Positions 49,660 to 62,175 of a DNA stretch of 64,000 nucleotides are shown in pieces. The stretch is from positions 5,633,609 through 5,697,608 of the forward strand of contig JAGGNK010008337.1 in NCBI GenBank assembly GCA_017590115.1, written 5' to 3'. The DNA is from Montifringilla adamsi. Its lineage: Eukaryota; Chordata; Aves; Passeriformes; Passeridae. Made by a program: the position numbers and the translations under genes. Each line of letters starts with the position of its first letter. The stretch's first letter is position 1. The notes beneath the pieces are model-generated. The model was not told the origin of the DNA. It ran no database searches and saw nothing but the letters and a program-made list of their open reading frames with translations.

Positions 49660-50130
49660 TTTCCCAGCTGAATTCGCAGGTGAAATCCCAGCTCTCCGCC
49701 GGGCTCCCGTGGCGGTGCGCGGGGGTGTCCCCGGTGCCCTCCCTCAGGCCGGGCCCGCCTTTTCGGGGAGGATCTCCCTCACGGCGGGGCGGGCACGAAG
49801 GGGGGGAAGGGGCGGGGCAGCGGGCGGGGCCGCGCGCGCGCTCCGGCGGGGCGGGGCGGGGCGGCCGCACCTGAGCGCCGGCAGCGGCGCGGAGCGCGGC
49901 CCGTCGGTGAGGGGAGCGGGGCCGCCCGGCTCTCCCGCACAAAGAGCTCCCCCGGGCACGGCCTCTGCCCGGCTGTAGTCGCGGTGCGTGTCCGCAGGCG
50001 GGTGTCGGTGTCCCCTCGGTCCCCCTTTGTGCAGCAGCGGGGTGGGTTCGCGGCGGTGCCGGAGGTGAGCCCGTGCAGCGGGCTCGGGAGGAGCCCCGGG
50101 ACCCGGCTGTGCCCAGGCTGGAGCCTCCAC
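49660..50130 (+). promoter_or_regulatory. CpG island, probable distal BTBD3 promoter and first exon
   Basis: Composition changes abruptly to very GC-rich with dense CpG. GC boxes (GGGCGGGG type) occur near 49,809-49,818, 49,822-49,829 and repeatedly at 49,846-49,863, and there is an E-box-like CACCTGAG near 49,868. No TATA box is evident. A consensus splice donor, GGAG then GTGAGC, falls after 50,064, so a non-coding first exon could end there and splice 10.6 kb downstream to the BTBD3 coding exon on the same strand. The island itself is directly visible. Its link to BTBD3 is inference from position and strand, and it could also drive a divergent non-coding transcript. Long open frames across it (up to 169 codons) are a product of high GC. 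Confidence 0.7.
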
Positions 50131-53100
50131 CGGGAGGCAGCCCGAAAGTTGGGCTTTGGGGCTTTTCTCCTGCTTAAAGTAAAGCTCTTTTGTAAAAGAA
50201 GTACTTTAAGAATTAATTCGATAACCTTCCTGGAGGCACGATTAGTAGTTGCACCCGGTTTGGAAGAAATTCCTCCTCCCTTCCCCACGCTGTTGGCCGC
50301 AATTCCTGAAGTACCTGTCTCTGGAGGGTCGCTAGTTTCACCTAAGGGCCCACACCTTTACAATTGCCCATTTTCCTGTTTGTTCGGAGAAAGCCACCTG
50401 TGAATTTCGAGGTTTATAAGTTCAATTCGTTGTGGTGTTTCCTGAGTGCTGCAGCATTTTGAAACAGGAGGGAGTAGTGGGTTGTTGTGAGTTCGAGGAA
50501 AAGTTTGGATTGAAGTGAAGATACCTGAGTGTTCCTGAAGTGTGGTTACTAATATGCCCAATTCAACAGGCTGTCTCATCTGAGAAGTGCTGATGCAGAT
50601 TTTTTGCCTTGTAGTTAGTCCTCACAGTACTTTGTTTTCAGCATGTGATGTGTGTGTTAAATTTTAATCTGTGCTCTGGGTTTTTTTTTTTTTTGTTTTT
50701 TTTTTTTTTTTTTTTGATTGTTTTTTTGTAGAGAGATGGTGCTGGGTTATAGGTGTACAGTATCTGGGGTTTACTGGGTAATTTCACTTTGCAAATGGAA
50801 TCTCTTAGGGCCTTCATTTGAACTAAGTTCTGCAGGATTGCCAAAGCCGAATATTGACTGTAGTACTTTCTTTTTTTTTTTTTTTTTTTTTCCATTTTAA
50901 ATCCCCCACAGTAAGTACACTGCAGCTAACTGCACAATAACTTCCCTTGTGTTTTCCTGCCAGTGATCCTCAGCTCTGCCCCAGAGGAAACACCTTCCAG
51001 TAGCAACATGGGATTCATTTAGCTTGCCCTTTAAGACCGGGGGGAAAAAATGCAAGTTGCAACAATAATTTTTGTGTTTTGGCCACTTGCTTGTTAGAGC
51101 TTGTGAGCAAATTTTTTTTTCCTAAATTTACCAAACAGTTACAATGAAAGCAGCAGTCCTAGGGTAGGCTCACTTAAAACAGAAGCCTGATGATGATAGG
51201 CCATGTGTTATGTTGGCAGAAGAAATTTAGATCACATGTTGTAGAAACTTGTGCCAATAAGTTTTGCAGCAGAATATTGTTTATGCCCAGCATTAGCTTT
51301 CTCTGATAATTCAAAATTATTCTGCCCTGGTAACTCCTCAGACTTGGCTGGCTGTTGTTCAGTTTTACAAACATTCAGGTACCTGAGCTGGTGTGGAAGC
51401 TCTGTTTTGTGAGGCACTTAAATGAGTGATACAGCAGCAGTTTCTATCTCAAAGGGCTGATGGATGAGGCAAAAGAGGGATATAAGAGATGGGAATCTTG
51501 GAAGAAAAAGATTACAAGCTTTTTGTGGTGGAAGCTGTCATTGGTTGTGTTTTCTGCCACTAACTTGAATTCCTTGGTTACAAAAGCACTTTTTATGTGC
51601 ATGTCAGAAAACTGAGAGGAGAGGCTTAAGTAAGACATCACTGCATTCACATTTGCAAACTTCCCATTTTTGAGTCCTGGCTCATCTGTGCCCTGATCCT
51701 GCTGCCCTCTCTGAGTTTGATATCTCAGCAAGCTGCTGTGAAAACCAGGCCAGTCCAACATCCAGAAAGTGTTTACATTTTAAATCACTGGGGAGCTGGT
51801 TGGCAGTCTGTGAGTGCTGTCTGTCCTGGCTGTGTGGGGTGAAGACTGGCAGCAAACAGATTGGGAAGGTATCTAGAGACATCACCTTGTCCAGCCCTGT
51901 TGCCTGTACCCTAAGATTACCTGATATCCTGAATAAATATTTCACTAGAGGATCATCTACCACTTCAATACCAGGCTGAATGACTTGTTGATAACACCGT
52001 TCTGTGACAGGATATTTATGTACCAGGTGACACTCCATAACCACCCCAGCTATGCTTTCTCCTCTTCACATCCAAAGCAATTTGAAGGAGCAATTTTCTT
52101 TAAAAACTACGTTCTCTGGAATTAGAGCTGTCCTGTCTCTGCTTGGTTGCAAGGGTTTTCTGAGAGCATGAAAAGAAAGCAGTCCTTCAGGCAGGTGGCA
52201 TGTTTGCTTGTCTGAGAGGTGTGAGGATTCCTTAGAGCTCTTTGCCTTTTGCCTTTACACTTCTACGAGACCAAAGTGATACTACCCCCTGCATACCCAG
52301 AAAAGGTAAAGGTTTTCATACCATATAAAAGTTCATAATACATAAAACTAATGGGTTTTTATCTTGTACAGTCCCTTAATTATGCTGTTCTGTTTGATTA
52401 CTTGCCCCTTCCTTAGTTTTTCTCTACTGCAGTTCTGATGTGTCACAGAGTTACTGTGAAGAACATTTAAGATAGCCTAATATTAATAGACAAATACATC
52501 TTAAGGCACAAAAATGTATTCTGAAACCAGAATTTGAGCAGTATGTATGTGTTTTTCTTGAAAATTCATGATGGTGCAGTAGCTGCCTTTCACTTGTAAA
52601 GAGGAGGAGAAACTGATGGAAATACTGAAGCATAACTGACTACTAAGGAGGGCAAGTGTGACTGAACTGTGTGCAGCAAAGGAAAATAAGTCTGATTTCT
52701 CAAGCAGTGGATAGGAGAAAAATTTGGGAACATCTTTATCTCCCTGTGGATTCCAGCTGAGGCTGTGTATGCTGGAAGAGTCTGGAATCAGTTAAGGGCA
52801 AGTAACAAGATACACAGCTTCTAATGTGTGGCAAAGGGAGAGTCATTTGGGACAATGCAGTGTAATGGATGTCATGCCTGCTCCATTCCTTGAACTATTT
52901 GAATTAGGCTCAGGTTAGCAGCAGTCGGTCTCTCATATCTAAAAATTGGGGTTGGTAGACAATTGTAAAATCACTGCTAAAATTGTTACTCATTGGTTTT
53001 AATTCTCACTTTTGAGAAGCGTGAGCCACTGTGGCTGAGAATGCATTTCTTATCAAAGGCTTGGTTTGCCAGTGTACTGACCTGTTCCTCTTTCGCTGTC

Positions 53101-56100
53101 ATGATTTTCCTCTTCTGTAATTTCAAATGCAGTGGAAAGAAGACGCTGTACCAGACTTCTCCTCTTTAACACCCTGAATCCTGCCAGCTGTGATGCTCTG
53201 CTGCTGTGAACACACAGGTTGCTCATCTGCTGTGGGCTTTTAAGCCGCATGTTCCCTAACCTTGCCTAGATGTAAAACCACAGTATGGTTTTCCATTACA
53301 GACCCGTACATTACAACACCTAACTGAGCTTTCCAAAAGTCCCCTCTGTTCTCCTTACCCTTGTTGAAGGTGCTGTTGCCATGACAGTCCCAGGGGACTG
53401 AAGTGTGTAGGCCACAGAGCTGGTGTGGTTGTGCATCGTAGCAATATCCTCTCCCCCCTTCTGTCCCACTGGGAGCTTCAACACAGTGGTGTGATGTGGT
53501 GAATGTAGGTTAGCTGCACATGAAAAATGTAGTCCTTGAGTTTTGCACCAACATAGTTAACTGTGATGCAGTTCCACTGTGGATATTCATGGAGTTGTTA
53601 CTTCTGGTGCCATTGGTTCTTACAAGTGAGAACCTTCCTCTCTGAGGAATGCCTGTTTGCATTTGCATTCTTTAGACTTACTATGTGCAGGGGATCAAAG
53701 ACATTTGGGAACTGCTGATGTGAAGGAGCAGGACTAGGCAGCTTACTGCCCCTCAGAGAACCCGTATTAATTTAACTATTGAAAATAATGGTTTGTGAGC
53801 CAAGTTAAAATTAGTAAAAGGTTTGTCTACAGAGGTGAGATCTGTCTGCAAGATTGGAAGTTCTGTCTGTAGTCATCTGATCTGACCTCTCCCTTGAAGC
53901 AGGCAGCATGTGAGCGCTGATTGTAGTGGTGGCTTTCCTGAAGTGTGCTAAGATCACTAGCTTCATTCTCACAGGGCACAGAAGGATCATTAAATGCTAA
54001 TGACTTTTGATTACTGTTGACCTTAGTCAATTTAGAATTAGTGACCCAGAGATGAAAACCACTGTATCTCATTACCAATTTCCTGAGCTATCTGAGCTTT
54101 CCTTTGTCAGTCAGTTTTGGTAAGAGGCACAGTAGAATTAAAGTTGACCTTTGCCTTAGAAAAAGGGTTGAGTGCTTTCAGGTTTGCAATATCATGTTTA
54201 TAAATAAATAAATGGCAGCCACTAAGAAAGAAGTTAATTTTTGACCCCACAGACTGTCAAGAGCAAAGCTCTACGTGAAATGGAATGGACAAGCTCGAGT
54301 AGCTGAGATGGGGAACAAATGCATAATTTGTCTCTTTTAAATTAGTAGCAAAACAGTTTATCTCCTGTAACCTTGAATTGAATTATCATTTTGTGGTTGC
54401 AGGTTTTTGCTTCACAGAGTGCATTTATAATTCTTTGTTTTACTTTGAACTATCAAGAAACAAGTTAATGCACATAGCATGCATTGCAGATTTTGCTCTG
54501 AGATATTTTCTTCCTGCAGCTCCCAAACTATGATATTGGGGAACCTCTCTTAGCAGGTTTGTCAAATCATATATTTTATATTGTAATGAAGCATTTGACA
54601 TTATTTTGTACCCTATGCCCAGAAGAGAATATCTGTGGGGTAATTCACTGTAATGGGATCAAGTGTATTGTTCACCGCAGGTTGTCTAAATGTAGCCCTT
54701 CCTTGCCACAGTTGTGGTTTATGTGGACTGTCATTCCTGCAGCAGGCATGGTCTTCAAATCAGAATGACAATACAAGAAAATTTTGAACTTTTTTTATCT
54801 CACTCTGATACATTATTTTGGTCTATCAGGGAAGAAAACCTTTAAAAGAAAAAGACCCAGCATAGCAAAGTGTTTGGGGCATAAATATTAATTTATTCAA
54901 CCTCTCACTGATGTTAAATTGCAGGCTTTAAGCAGCTAAGCAAGAGAAGTAACAGGAAAAAAATGAGAATAGGAGATGTTGCAGTTGAGGTAGGAACAGG
55001 CTCACAGAAATCCATGCAAAGTGCACATTTATTTGCAAGTAAACATAGGAGTAGATATTAACGTTGTATGTTTTGTGTGATTGCTTTGTCTCAAAATGGA
55101 TATTGCTTAATGACGTACTAAAAGGATTTAATGGAAAGGCTGCTTTGGTAGAGAGACTAAAACAAATACCATGTGTCATGCTAGGAAATACTGCAGGAGT
55201 AAAAAGTAGTTGTGAATATACATTCTTTAGGTTTCTATTTTGTGTAAGCTGGTGTTTACCTTTTCACTAGGCTGCTCAGGACTTTTTGCTTTTGTTTTCT
55301 TTGAAGCATTAAGGGCATTTAGGAAGAAAAAGTAAAAGCTATCTTAGTGGATAATGTTATGCAAAATATTCAAATCCTCATAAACACTAAGCAGTTAAGA
55401 ATATTTGGTAACAAGAATGTTGCTGGCATAGCATGAGTTTTATAGAAAAATACAATTTTACTATTTTTGACTTTGTTTTAAAGCTTCTAGTCTTTGTTCA
55501 AGATGCAGTTCTACTCTGCTACTATTCTACTCTTTCACAGCTCTTCGCTATTCTGGAATGTAATTGCTATTTTTTTAGAATCTATTTTGGCTTCTTTGAG
55601 AGTTTTTACAATTTTGCCCCTCTTTCTTCCTGCTTTTGGTTGCCTTTTTATTTTACTTTTTTTTTTTTTTTTTCCATACAAGACCTGACTAAGACATCAT
55701 CACCAGCTTTTCCATGCAGCTGACAGAAGTAGATGCCATCTTGGTTTCTTCAGTGCTGCCAATAAGAAACTTAGGAGAGAGGAGATTGGAAGTTTTTGTC
55801 CACTGCAATGCATTTTTTTACTTGAGGAAATGAAGGGTAGAGCTATCAGTGCCCTTTCCAGATTTGTTTTTACAAACAAAAGGGTTGGAATGGTGATTGG
55901 AAAGGACTCTTCCAAGTGACTAAATAATTGATAGACAGGTAAACAGAACAAGGCACCACAGCTGTGTGGGTTTGGTTTATGGAGGTTTTCTGTTGGTTTA
56001 GTTAATTTTTGAATATCTATATTCCATTTTTAAATGAGTGCTTGAAGTTAACTTAAATTCAAGGAAAGCTAGTAGCTGACAGGTAGATTTGTTAAACAGT

Positions 56101-57284
56101 AACATTGTGTATTTATTTTGGTTAATCAAGATGTATCATCTGAAATTTGTTTCTTTGTAGGGGGAAATTCAGGATTAAAACAATGTTAATACTGCATATA
56201 GGCATAGTAACTGCCAAAGAAGACATTTACAGAAAAAGAAATGTATGCATTTCCTCATTGCTTACTAAGAATTCTTTCCTTTATTCATGATGTGGTTGTA
56301 ATAAACAATTAATTGGGAATTTTAATGAAAGCATGTTTTTTATAGAATTGTGTAGCTCATGTTACTACATGAGGAACAGGCCTCTAAATGAGAGATGTAC
56401 AAAAACTCTGCTTATTAGAAGGAGAAAAAAAGATAGAAACTCTTTGGTATCCTTGCTATTGCAGCAGGAAAAACTGATGAAGTATGAGGAAGAATACTCC
56501 CATCAGGTCTGGTAATTAAACTGATTTCCCTATTGGAAGTTACCTTTAGAAAGGCATAATTATAATAGTTACATGCTATTAAAAGTTGTACCAAGAGCTG
56601 GGCTTTACTGTGACTCCTGTGCCTCACAAGGTATATTATGTTCTTAAGGGATAAATAAGCTGGGATGGCAGGAGTGTTGCACACACTTGGGTTTGAATAG
56701 CAAAATTCCTGCTTCAGTTCACAATGTTTAGTCAGAAATTGATTTCCAAGAGCTCCTAACCTGCTCTTAATATTTTGGAAGGGACATGTAACTTGATGTA
56801 TAGTATCTCAGACTGGGAATATAGCCTTTTGCTTAATTCTTCTGGCATTTTGAATACCCATTAGGCCAGTGTAAAGATTTAAGCATGGAATTTCCTTTAA
56901 CTAGAAATATTTCTGGTCTGACTATTTTGCTTGTAAAATAAAAATTAATATTCCTTCAAAGAACTGTATTTCCCATTTTCTCAGTTGTATATATCAAGTT
57001 TAGTTCTGTTAATATATAACTAATGAAGAAAAATGAGACTTGCTGAAGAAGATTAGGAGCACATTGTAATAAGATTTCAGAAATGGATAGATCTGTGGGT
57101 CAGAGAAGGTGACCTTCCTTGATCCTCTTGTTGGAGACAGACTGATCTAAACTGGGGATTTTGACTGGTCTTTCAACAGGCAGCAGTTCATGGGTTGTTT
57201 TTGTTGACTGCCAGCGTATTGATGTCTAAATTCATTAATGGTATTTGCATAGTAAAAAAACAAAACACCATTGTATGAAAGTAA

Positions 57285-57660
57285 ATGGATGCTGCTGCCA
57301 AAACAGACAGAATAGGGAGTGAGAACTGTCACAGCATATGCCTCAGTCCCGATGGCCACGATACACAGAGTATCACCATACAATATCAGAAGGCCTCAAC
57401 CCATCCAGAGAAGCATCACATCACATCAGAAGGCTCCAGGCATCTGCCCTTATTGTTCTTTAGTCCAACCTTTTATAGCCCTCATGTTCATGCATTGACC
57501 TGTGTGCCCTCTGTTCCCTTTGGTCAGTGCACCTGGGCACTCCATGGCTCATTGCCTTCAATGCTGGTCACCTCTTTTCGCAGCCACAGCCCCACTCCCA
57601 ATTACCACAAACTCTGTGCCTACAGAGAATAGCACTACTTCTTTGGGGGTTGTTTTTCCT
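57285..57660 (-). mobile_element. Possible solo LTR
   Basis: On the - strand a good TATA box, CTATAAAAGG, lies at 57,469-57,478, inside a compositionally distinct C-rich block (CCCTCTGTTCCCTTTGG, CAGCCACAGCCCCACTCCC on the + strand) surrounded by AT-rich intron-like DNA. This looks like the U3/R junction of an LTR. The boundaries and family are unknown and there is no second copy in the window. Confidence 0.35.
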
Positions 57661-60063
57661 GTTTCACACCCATCTAATGAGTAATTTAGGAGACTTAGTT
57701 CCTGAGGTGATGAAGTGCAGTGGAAGGTGGTACGAACCTGTGAGACATTTGTAGTTTTTCATAGGAATTCTATTAAAATCGAAATCTATTTAGGTTCTGT
57801 TCTGGAATCTGTGCTATTTTCTAGTTAGAGCAGTCCAGGTTTTGGTGAGTGGCTTAAGAGCAGGCAAAGATGGCTTTTTATTTACTGGGTTGGATTTTTT
57901 ATCCTGTTGTGCAGATACTTGTCTACTGGGGTCTGTCTCACTTCTGAGTTCAGGCAGAACATGCTTCAGCTGCAGCTTCTCTCTCCTTTCCTTTCCTTTC
58001 CCAGAGAGCACAACGTGCTGTGTATATGTGGTGTGCTCCAGAAATCAAAGGGTGGTGGATTCACATTTACAATCTGTCTCTGCCGCATGGAGTTAACTGG
58101 TCAGTCTGTCCCTCATTCTCTTTATCTCCTATAGCCTCCCAGTGACCTTATCTGGTGTGTGTGTGAAATCTTTGGATTTGTCCTGGTCATTGGTTTGAAG
58201 AAATGTGCAGAGACCTTGATTTTTATATGCTTTGGGAGTCTATAAAATGGATTTGTGGAATGACAATCAAATCTCCCAACCCCTGCTGTCTTTTGCCTTC
58301 TGCCAACTGCAATGCTGAGAACCAGATTTTCTGGAGTCTGTGGTTTTCTGTATCTTTAAGAGGTTTTTAAAAGATTTCTTCCTTTTGAAATGTTTGTCCT
58401 GTGCAGTGGCAAAAGGGTTATTGTTGTAATTGGAAGGGCTGGAAATTTACATAAGGAGAGGGGAAAAAAAAAACTTACAGAAACTCAACAAACTCAAATT
58501 CTGTGCTGGGAATACCTGCTGTGTTCCCGTTATAAACTCAGCTGTGAGCAGTTATAAGATTCCATCTGTGGGATGAGTTTCTTCTCCTTTACCCCTTCTT
58601 TTCCCTCTCTACAGTTCAATATGGTTTAGGTTTTTAGTTTCCTTTCCTAATCAGTCTATTGCAGATAAAAAAGAAAATGTGTGGAGGAGAGAGAAAAGGT
58701 TGCTAGAAATAATTTCTTTGTAAGTTACATAACCTCCCCTTAATGTATTTAGGAATGTGTCTCTGCCTTTCAGGCATAACCCACCATCTTCCTTTAAAGC
58801 AGCAGTCAAGGAGATTTTGCACTAAGATGTTACATTGTGAAATGTAGCAGCTGAGGCATGGACACGTCTCCCTCTGTTCCCCCTTCCATGGGCAGAGCCT
58901 TCAGACAGAGAGGACAGATGTGTCTGGGAATGGCATCATTCCCAACCACTGCAGCAAAGCCTCCAGATGGCCGGGCATGCAGTGAGTGCTTGGTGTGGAG
59001 CATCTCCCAAGGAGACCTGGTAATCTTTGAAATACCAGCACATTCTCAGGTTAAAGACATTCTGGGTGTGTGTTACACAGCCACAGCTGTGATTCAAGCA
59101 GTTGGGATGGAGACTGAATAAATAGCCTGAGTAATATTTCTGTTTGAGTCAGTGGCAGATTTGTCAGGGGCTTCAACAAGATTTCTTCACCAACCTTTTA
59201 TCACTTTAATTTCCCTGCTGTACTCTTGTTCAGCTAAACTAATTAAGGCAAAATGTGGCTAAATTAGCTTGAAAGCAGAGTGTTTTTTCTTTAAAACTGA
59301 AAGTAATTATGAAATAATATTTTAACTATCTGCTCCCCAGTATTTTAAGGTGTGATATGTTGACACCTCCTACCAAGTATTTTTTATTTCCCTGCTTTTA
59401 AGTGGCTATGCTTACTTGGTGGTTTTTCTATACACTTGACCTGCTATTAAAGAAATCTGACCAAAATTTAAGTTCTGAGTAAACTAATGACTAAAAATTA
59501 TACTTATTTCCTATTTAAATGGTTTGGTTGGCATAGCTTATATCCTGTTATTTCAGAAAGTATTTGTGAATAAAATCGGACTGTTTGCATCTCAAGGAGT
59601 GATTTTTGCCTGAGACTCTCTAAATCATTCAGGCCCTTTCATTTAATGCTTTGAAATATTGATTAAATATATTCACTCTGGTTTGCTTTAATCTGATTAC
59701 ACATCTAGAAGTTTTCTTCTGATGTGGTGCAGCCATGTCTGGTGTAAGCTGGCTTAATTAGCACTGCTTAGTGATTTGGGACCCCTGTCAAAGGCTGTTA
59801 AGTTATCTGGAAACAGAAGGAGTTAAAGCTGAAGCTGTGACCTCATCCCTGTTCATGTTACTCTGGAGTAGAAGCTGCGCTGAAAGGGATTGTTTGGCTG
59901 CACGGCTGTCTGTGCTGCTGCTTGATTGCTTTAATTCGCTTCTGATATCTGTCGCACACTCGCTGAACAGCTCTTACAGGAGGGATTTGTGGGAATGCTA
60001 CAGGCAAAGGAAGCTGTGCTAATATCGACTGCCCGTGGAAATAGCTCCCACGGCAATAGACTC

Positions 60064-60077
60064 AGATAGATCTATCT
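60064..60077. promoter_or_regulatory. 14-bp perfect palindrome with paired GATA motifs
   Basis: AGATAGATCTATCT is its own reverse complement and contains two inverted AGATAG (GATA-type) words. It lies directly upstream of the GC-rich proximal promoter region of BTBD3. Confidence 0.4.
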
Positions 60078-60099
60078 ACCTGATTTCAACTTCTTATTG

Positions 60100-60480
60100 C
60101 TTCGCCTGTGAAAATTGAAGAGGCGCCGAGGAGAGCTCACGCACAGAGAAACACTCACGCACTCCCGGGCAGCCGCGTGTGCCATTGATTCCATCCCCTG
60201 CTTGCCGCCGGCTGCGTGGGAGCTGCGGGAGCGCTGCTGTGGCTTTAACGCGGGAGCGGCGCAGGCTACAATAGGTGTCACTGTGTGCGAGCCCAATCGC
60301 GCTCGGTGCCTGCAGCCATTGGCTCCGCGCTGCCGGCTCCGGCCGCACGGCTGCCGGTCCCGCTCCGCTCCCAGCCCTTCCCGCACAACTTGGGCTCGCC
60401 GGCAGCCTGGCACTGCCGCCGTGCGCTCCTCCTGCCCTCTGCCCCGGCTGTAGCGCTGCCAGGCGGCTCCTGATCGGGAA
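60100..60480 (+). promoter_or_regulatory. Proximal BTBD3 promoter / 5' UTR, GC-rich
   Basis: The region is GC-rich with many CpGs, inside AT-rich surroundings. A CCAAT box lies near 60,293-60,297 and an inverted one (ATTGG) at about 60,317-60,321. No TATA box is evident. It ends about 230 bases before the BTBD3 start codon, with no obligatory intron between, so transcripts starting here could run straight into the first coding exon. The arrangement suggests an alternative promoter to the island at 49.7-50.1 kb. Part of it may be transcribed 5' UTR. Confidence 0.6.
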
Positions 60481-60507
60481 AGCTGGAAGGAAAGAAAGCT
60501 GGCAGGA

Positions 60508-60552
60508 ATGATGGGGATGTATTTAACGGTTCAAGTACTGGATCAAACTTAA
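60508..60552 (+). other. Short upstream ORF before BTBD3
   Basis: ATGATGGGGATG opens a 14-codon frame that ends TAA at 60,550-60,552, before the main start. Transcripts from the proximal promoter would contain it. Transcripts spliced from the distal island into an acceptor near 60,642 would not. A role in limiting translation is inference. Confidence 0.4.
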
Positions 60553-60708
60553 ACTCAGTTTCTTACTCTGAGTGCTGGAAAGGTCACCTTGTCTTGCTGG
60601 AAAAGAAGCAGACTCTCAGCTCTGCTGCTTTCGGTGTTACAGCTTGCACATACGTTCCTAAATGTTCCTAGCTAGTTAGGCTGTTGGTCTTTACACACGG
60701 GTATACTG

Positions 60709-61031
60709 ATGGTAGATGAGAAAGGAAAGAACATGAAATGTCTCACCTTCTTCTTGATGCTTCCAGAGACAGTCAAGAACAGGTCTAAGAAGAGCTCTAA
60801 GAAAGGAAATAGCAGCAGCAGTAGCAACAGCAAATTGCCTCCAGTTTGCTATGAAATCATTACCTTGAAGACCAAAAAGAAGAAGAAGATGGCTGCTGAT
60901 ATTTTTCCCCGAAAGAAACCAGCTAATACTAATACAACTGCTGTCCAGCAGTACCATCAGCAAAATCTCAATAACAACAACACTATTCCTGCACCTAATT
61001 GGCAAGGACTTTATCCAACCATCAGAGAGAG
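60709..61031 (+). CDS. BTBD3: BTBD3, first coding exon (partial gene)
   Basis: BTBD3 is a BTB/POZ-domain protein of the BTBD3/BTBD6 family, known in mammals for steering dendrite orientation of cortical neurons and thought to act with cullin-3. This exon encodes residues 1-107 plus two bases of codon 108. The start is the first ATG after an in-frame TAG at 60,673. Its context is weak (C at -3, G at +4). A second in-frame ATG follows at codon 9 and another at 60,889 (codon 61, MAADIFPRKKP), which matches the start of a shorter isoform known in mammals. Visible features are CLTFFLMLPE near the N-terminus, basic and Ser-rich KNRSKKSSKKGNSSSSSN, a lysine run KTKKKKK, and Gln/Asn-rich QQYHQQNLNNNN. 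The exon ends at a consensus donor (GAG AG, then GTAAGT). A good acceptor, TTTCGGTGTTACAG ending at 60,642, could join it to the upstream island. The identity is from memory of the family and is very strong. Confidence 0.95.
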
Positions 61032-61585
61032 GTAAGTTCAGGGCAGTTTTTTTGGTGTTTGAATGGAGAGGTGAAAAGTAGCAAAATGTCCAGAATTCAT
61101 TTATTTGCTGAAGAAAACATGGTTATATTTTATTTGTTTGGGCTTTTTTATTCCCTGTATGTGTGTGGGAAATGAGAATTTCCGTAATGGAAAAATATTT
61201 CAGTATCTGTTTTCCAGTCAGGGCATCTGAGTTAATAAAAATGTTGCTGAAAGCTGCAGCACATCCATAAAGATTTCCTTTTAGACCTTAATGGGGATTT
61301 TCAGTGATAAATGCTCTGGACTTTGATTTCCACTTCTTGGAAAGTTCTCAGAAGTTTGGGGGTTTGTTTTATTGCACCCACACACACCAGAAACACTTTT
61401 ACCTCCTTAGTGTTTTCTCTGGTATATTTGTGCAATGATGTGTAAAGTAGCTGGAAGCAAAGTGTGACCTGCTTCTCTCTGCTAACAAGCAACTTGAAGT
61501 TGTTAAAAAATCAAATTTCTTGCATCTGGGACATGCAGAGAGTGTTCCCGGGTGCCACAAATTAACATTCTACCTCTGTTTGTAG

Positions 61586-61676
61586 AAATGCAGTGATGTT
61601 CAACAATGACTTGATGGCAGATGTTCATTTTGTGGTCGGGCCACCAGGTGGGACCCAGCGGCTGCCAGGACACAAA
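61586..61676 (+). CDS. BTBD3: BTBD3, second coding exon (start of BTB domain)
   Basis: The exon opens after TTGTAG with A, completing the split Arg codon, and reads NAVMFNNDLMADVHFVVG then PPGGTQRLPGHK. DLMADVHFVVG is the start of the BTB/POZ fold in this family. The frame joins exactly to the previous exon (2+1) and ends on a codon boundary before GTAAGC. The intron before it is 554 bases. The open frame running on past 61,676 is intron read-through, not protein. Confidence 0.95.
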
Positions 61677-62175
61677 GTAAGCAACAGCTGCATGATCTGC
61701 TGGGGTGGGGAGAGCCAGAGAGAGCTCCCACAGTTACAGCAGGACAGAGCGTGGGAGGCTCAGCTCTTCTGGGACAGGCAGCAGTCTGTGTTTGGAAAGG
61801 CCACATGCAGTGGGATGGTCTCTCCCTGGCTTTTCTTTGTGTTTTTGGTTAAACAGCACATTTGTTGGGCTAAGGCAGTGAAGTTAGGAATACTGCTTTG
61901 TGCTGTTGATTAATACTGCTCTTGAGATTTCCTAGAAATAGTTAACTTCTGTGGTGGAGGTGAGCGTTTTCCAGTAGCTAATGCATCAATGCCCAGGAGA
62001 GTAAAATACAAGGAAAATGTGTAACTTGTTCTTAACTTGGACTTAATTTCTTACTGAAGTGTGTCTGTAGAGCCTGTCAGTGCAGCCCAGTTTGCTCAGA
62101 GTGGCTCTCCCACATTGTTTGTGTTGGCAGTGTTTTCAGTTCAAAGCATGAAATAAGATTTCCCTTTCTCAACAG

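Larger units (their letters stand above)
50131..60099 (+). other. Putative first intron of BTBD3, AT-rich
   Basis: About 10 kb lies between the distal CpG island and the proximal promoter. No exon with coding potential was found. T-rich tracts lie at about 50,682-50,715, 50,870-50,891 and 55,659-55,673, and a (TTTCC)-rich patch near 57,985-58,000. A possible LTR is listed separately. The intron status depends on the distal promoter belonging to BTBD3. Confidence 0.45.

Noticed and set aside
49538..50288. Long overlapping open frames on both strands (up to 169 codons) across the CpG island
   Set aside because: High GC suppresses stop codons. The products are Arg/Pro/Ala/Gly-rich without any domain, and frames overlap on both strands.
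60072..60453. Open frames of 112-113 codons on both strands over the proximal GC-rich region
   Set aside because: The same GC effect applies. They overlap the promoter/5' UTR and show no recognisable domain.
61677..61913. Extension of the BTBD3 frame past 61,676
   Set aside because: A consensus donor (GTAAGC) follows 61,676, and the next exon at 62,176 continues the BTB domain exactly, so the extension is intronic.
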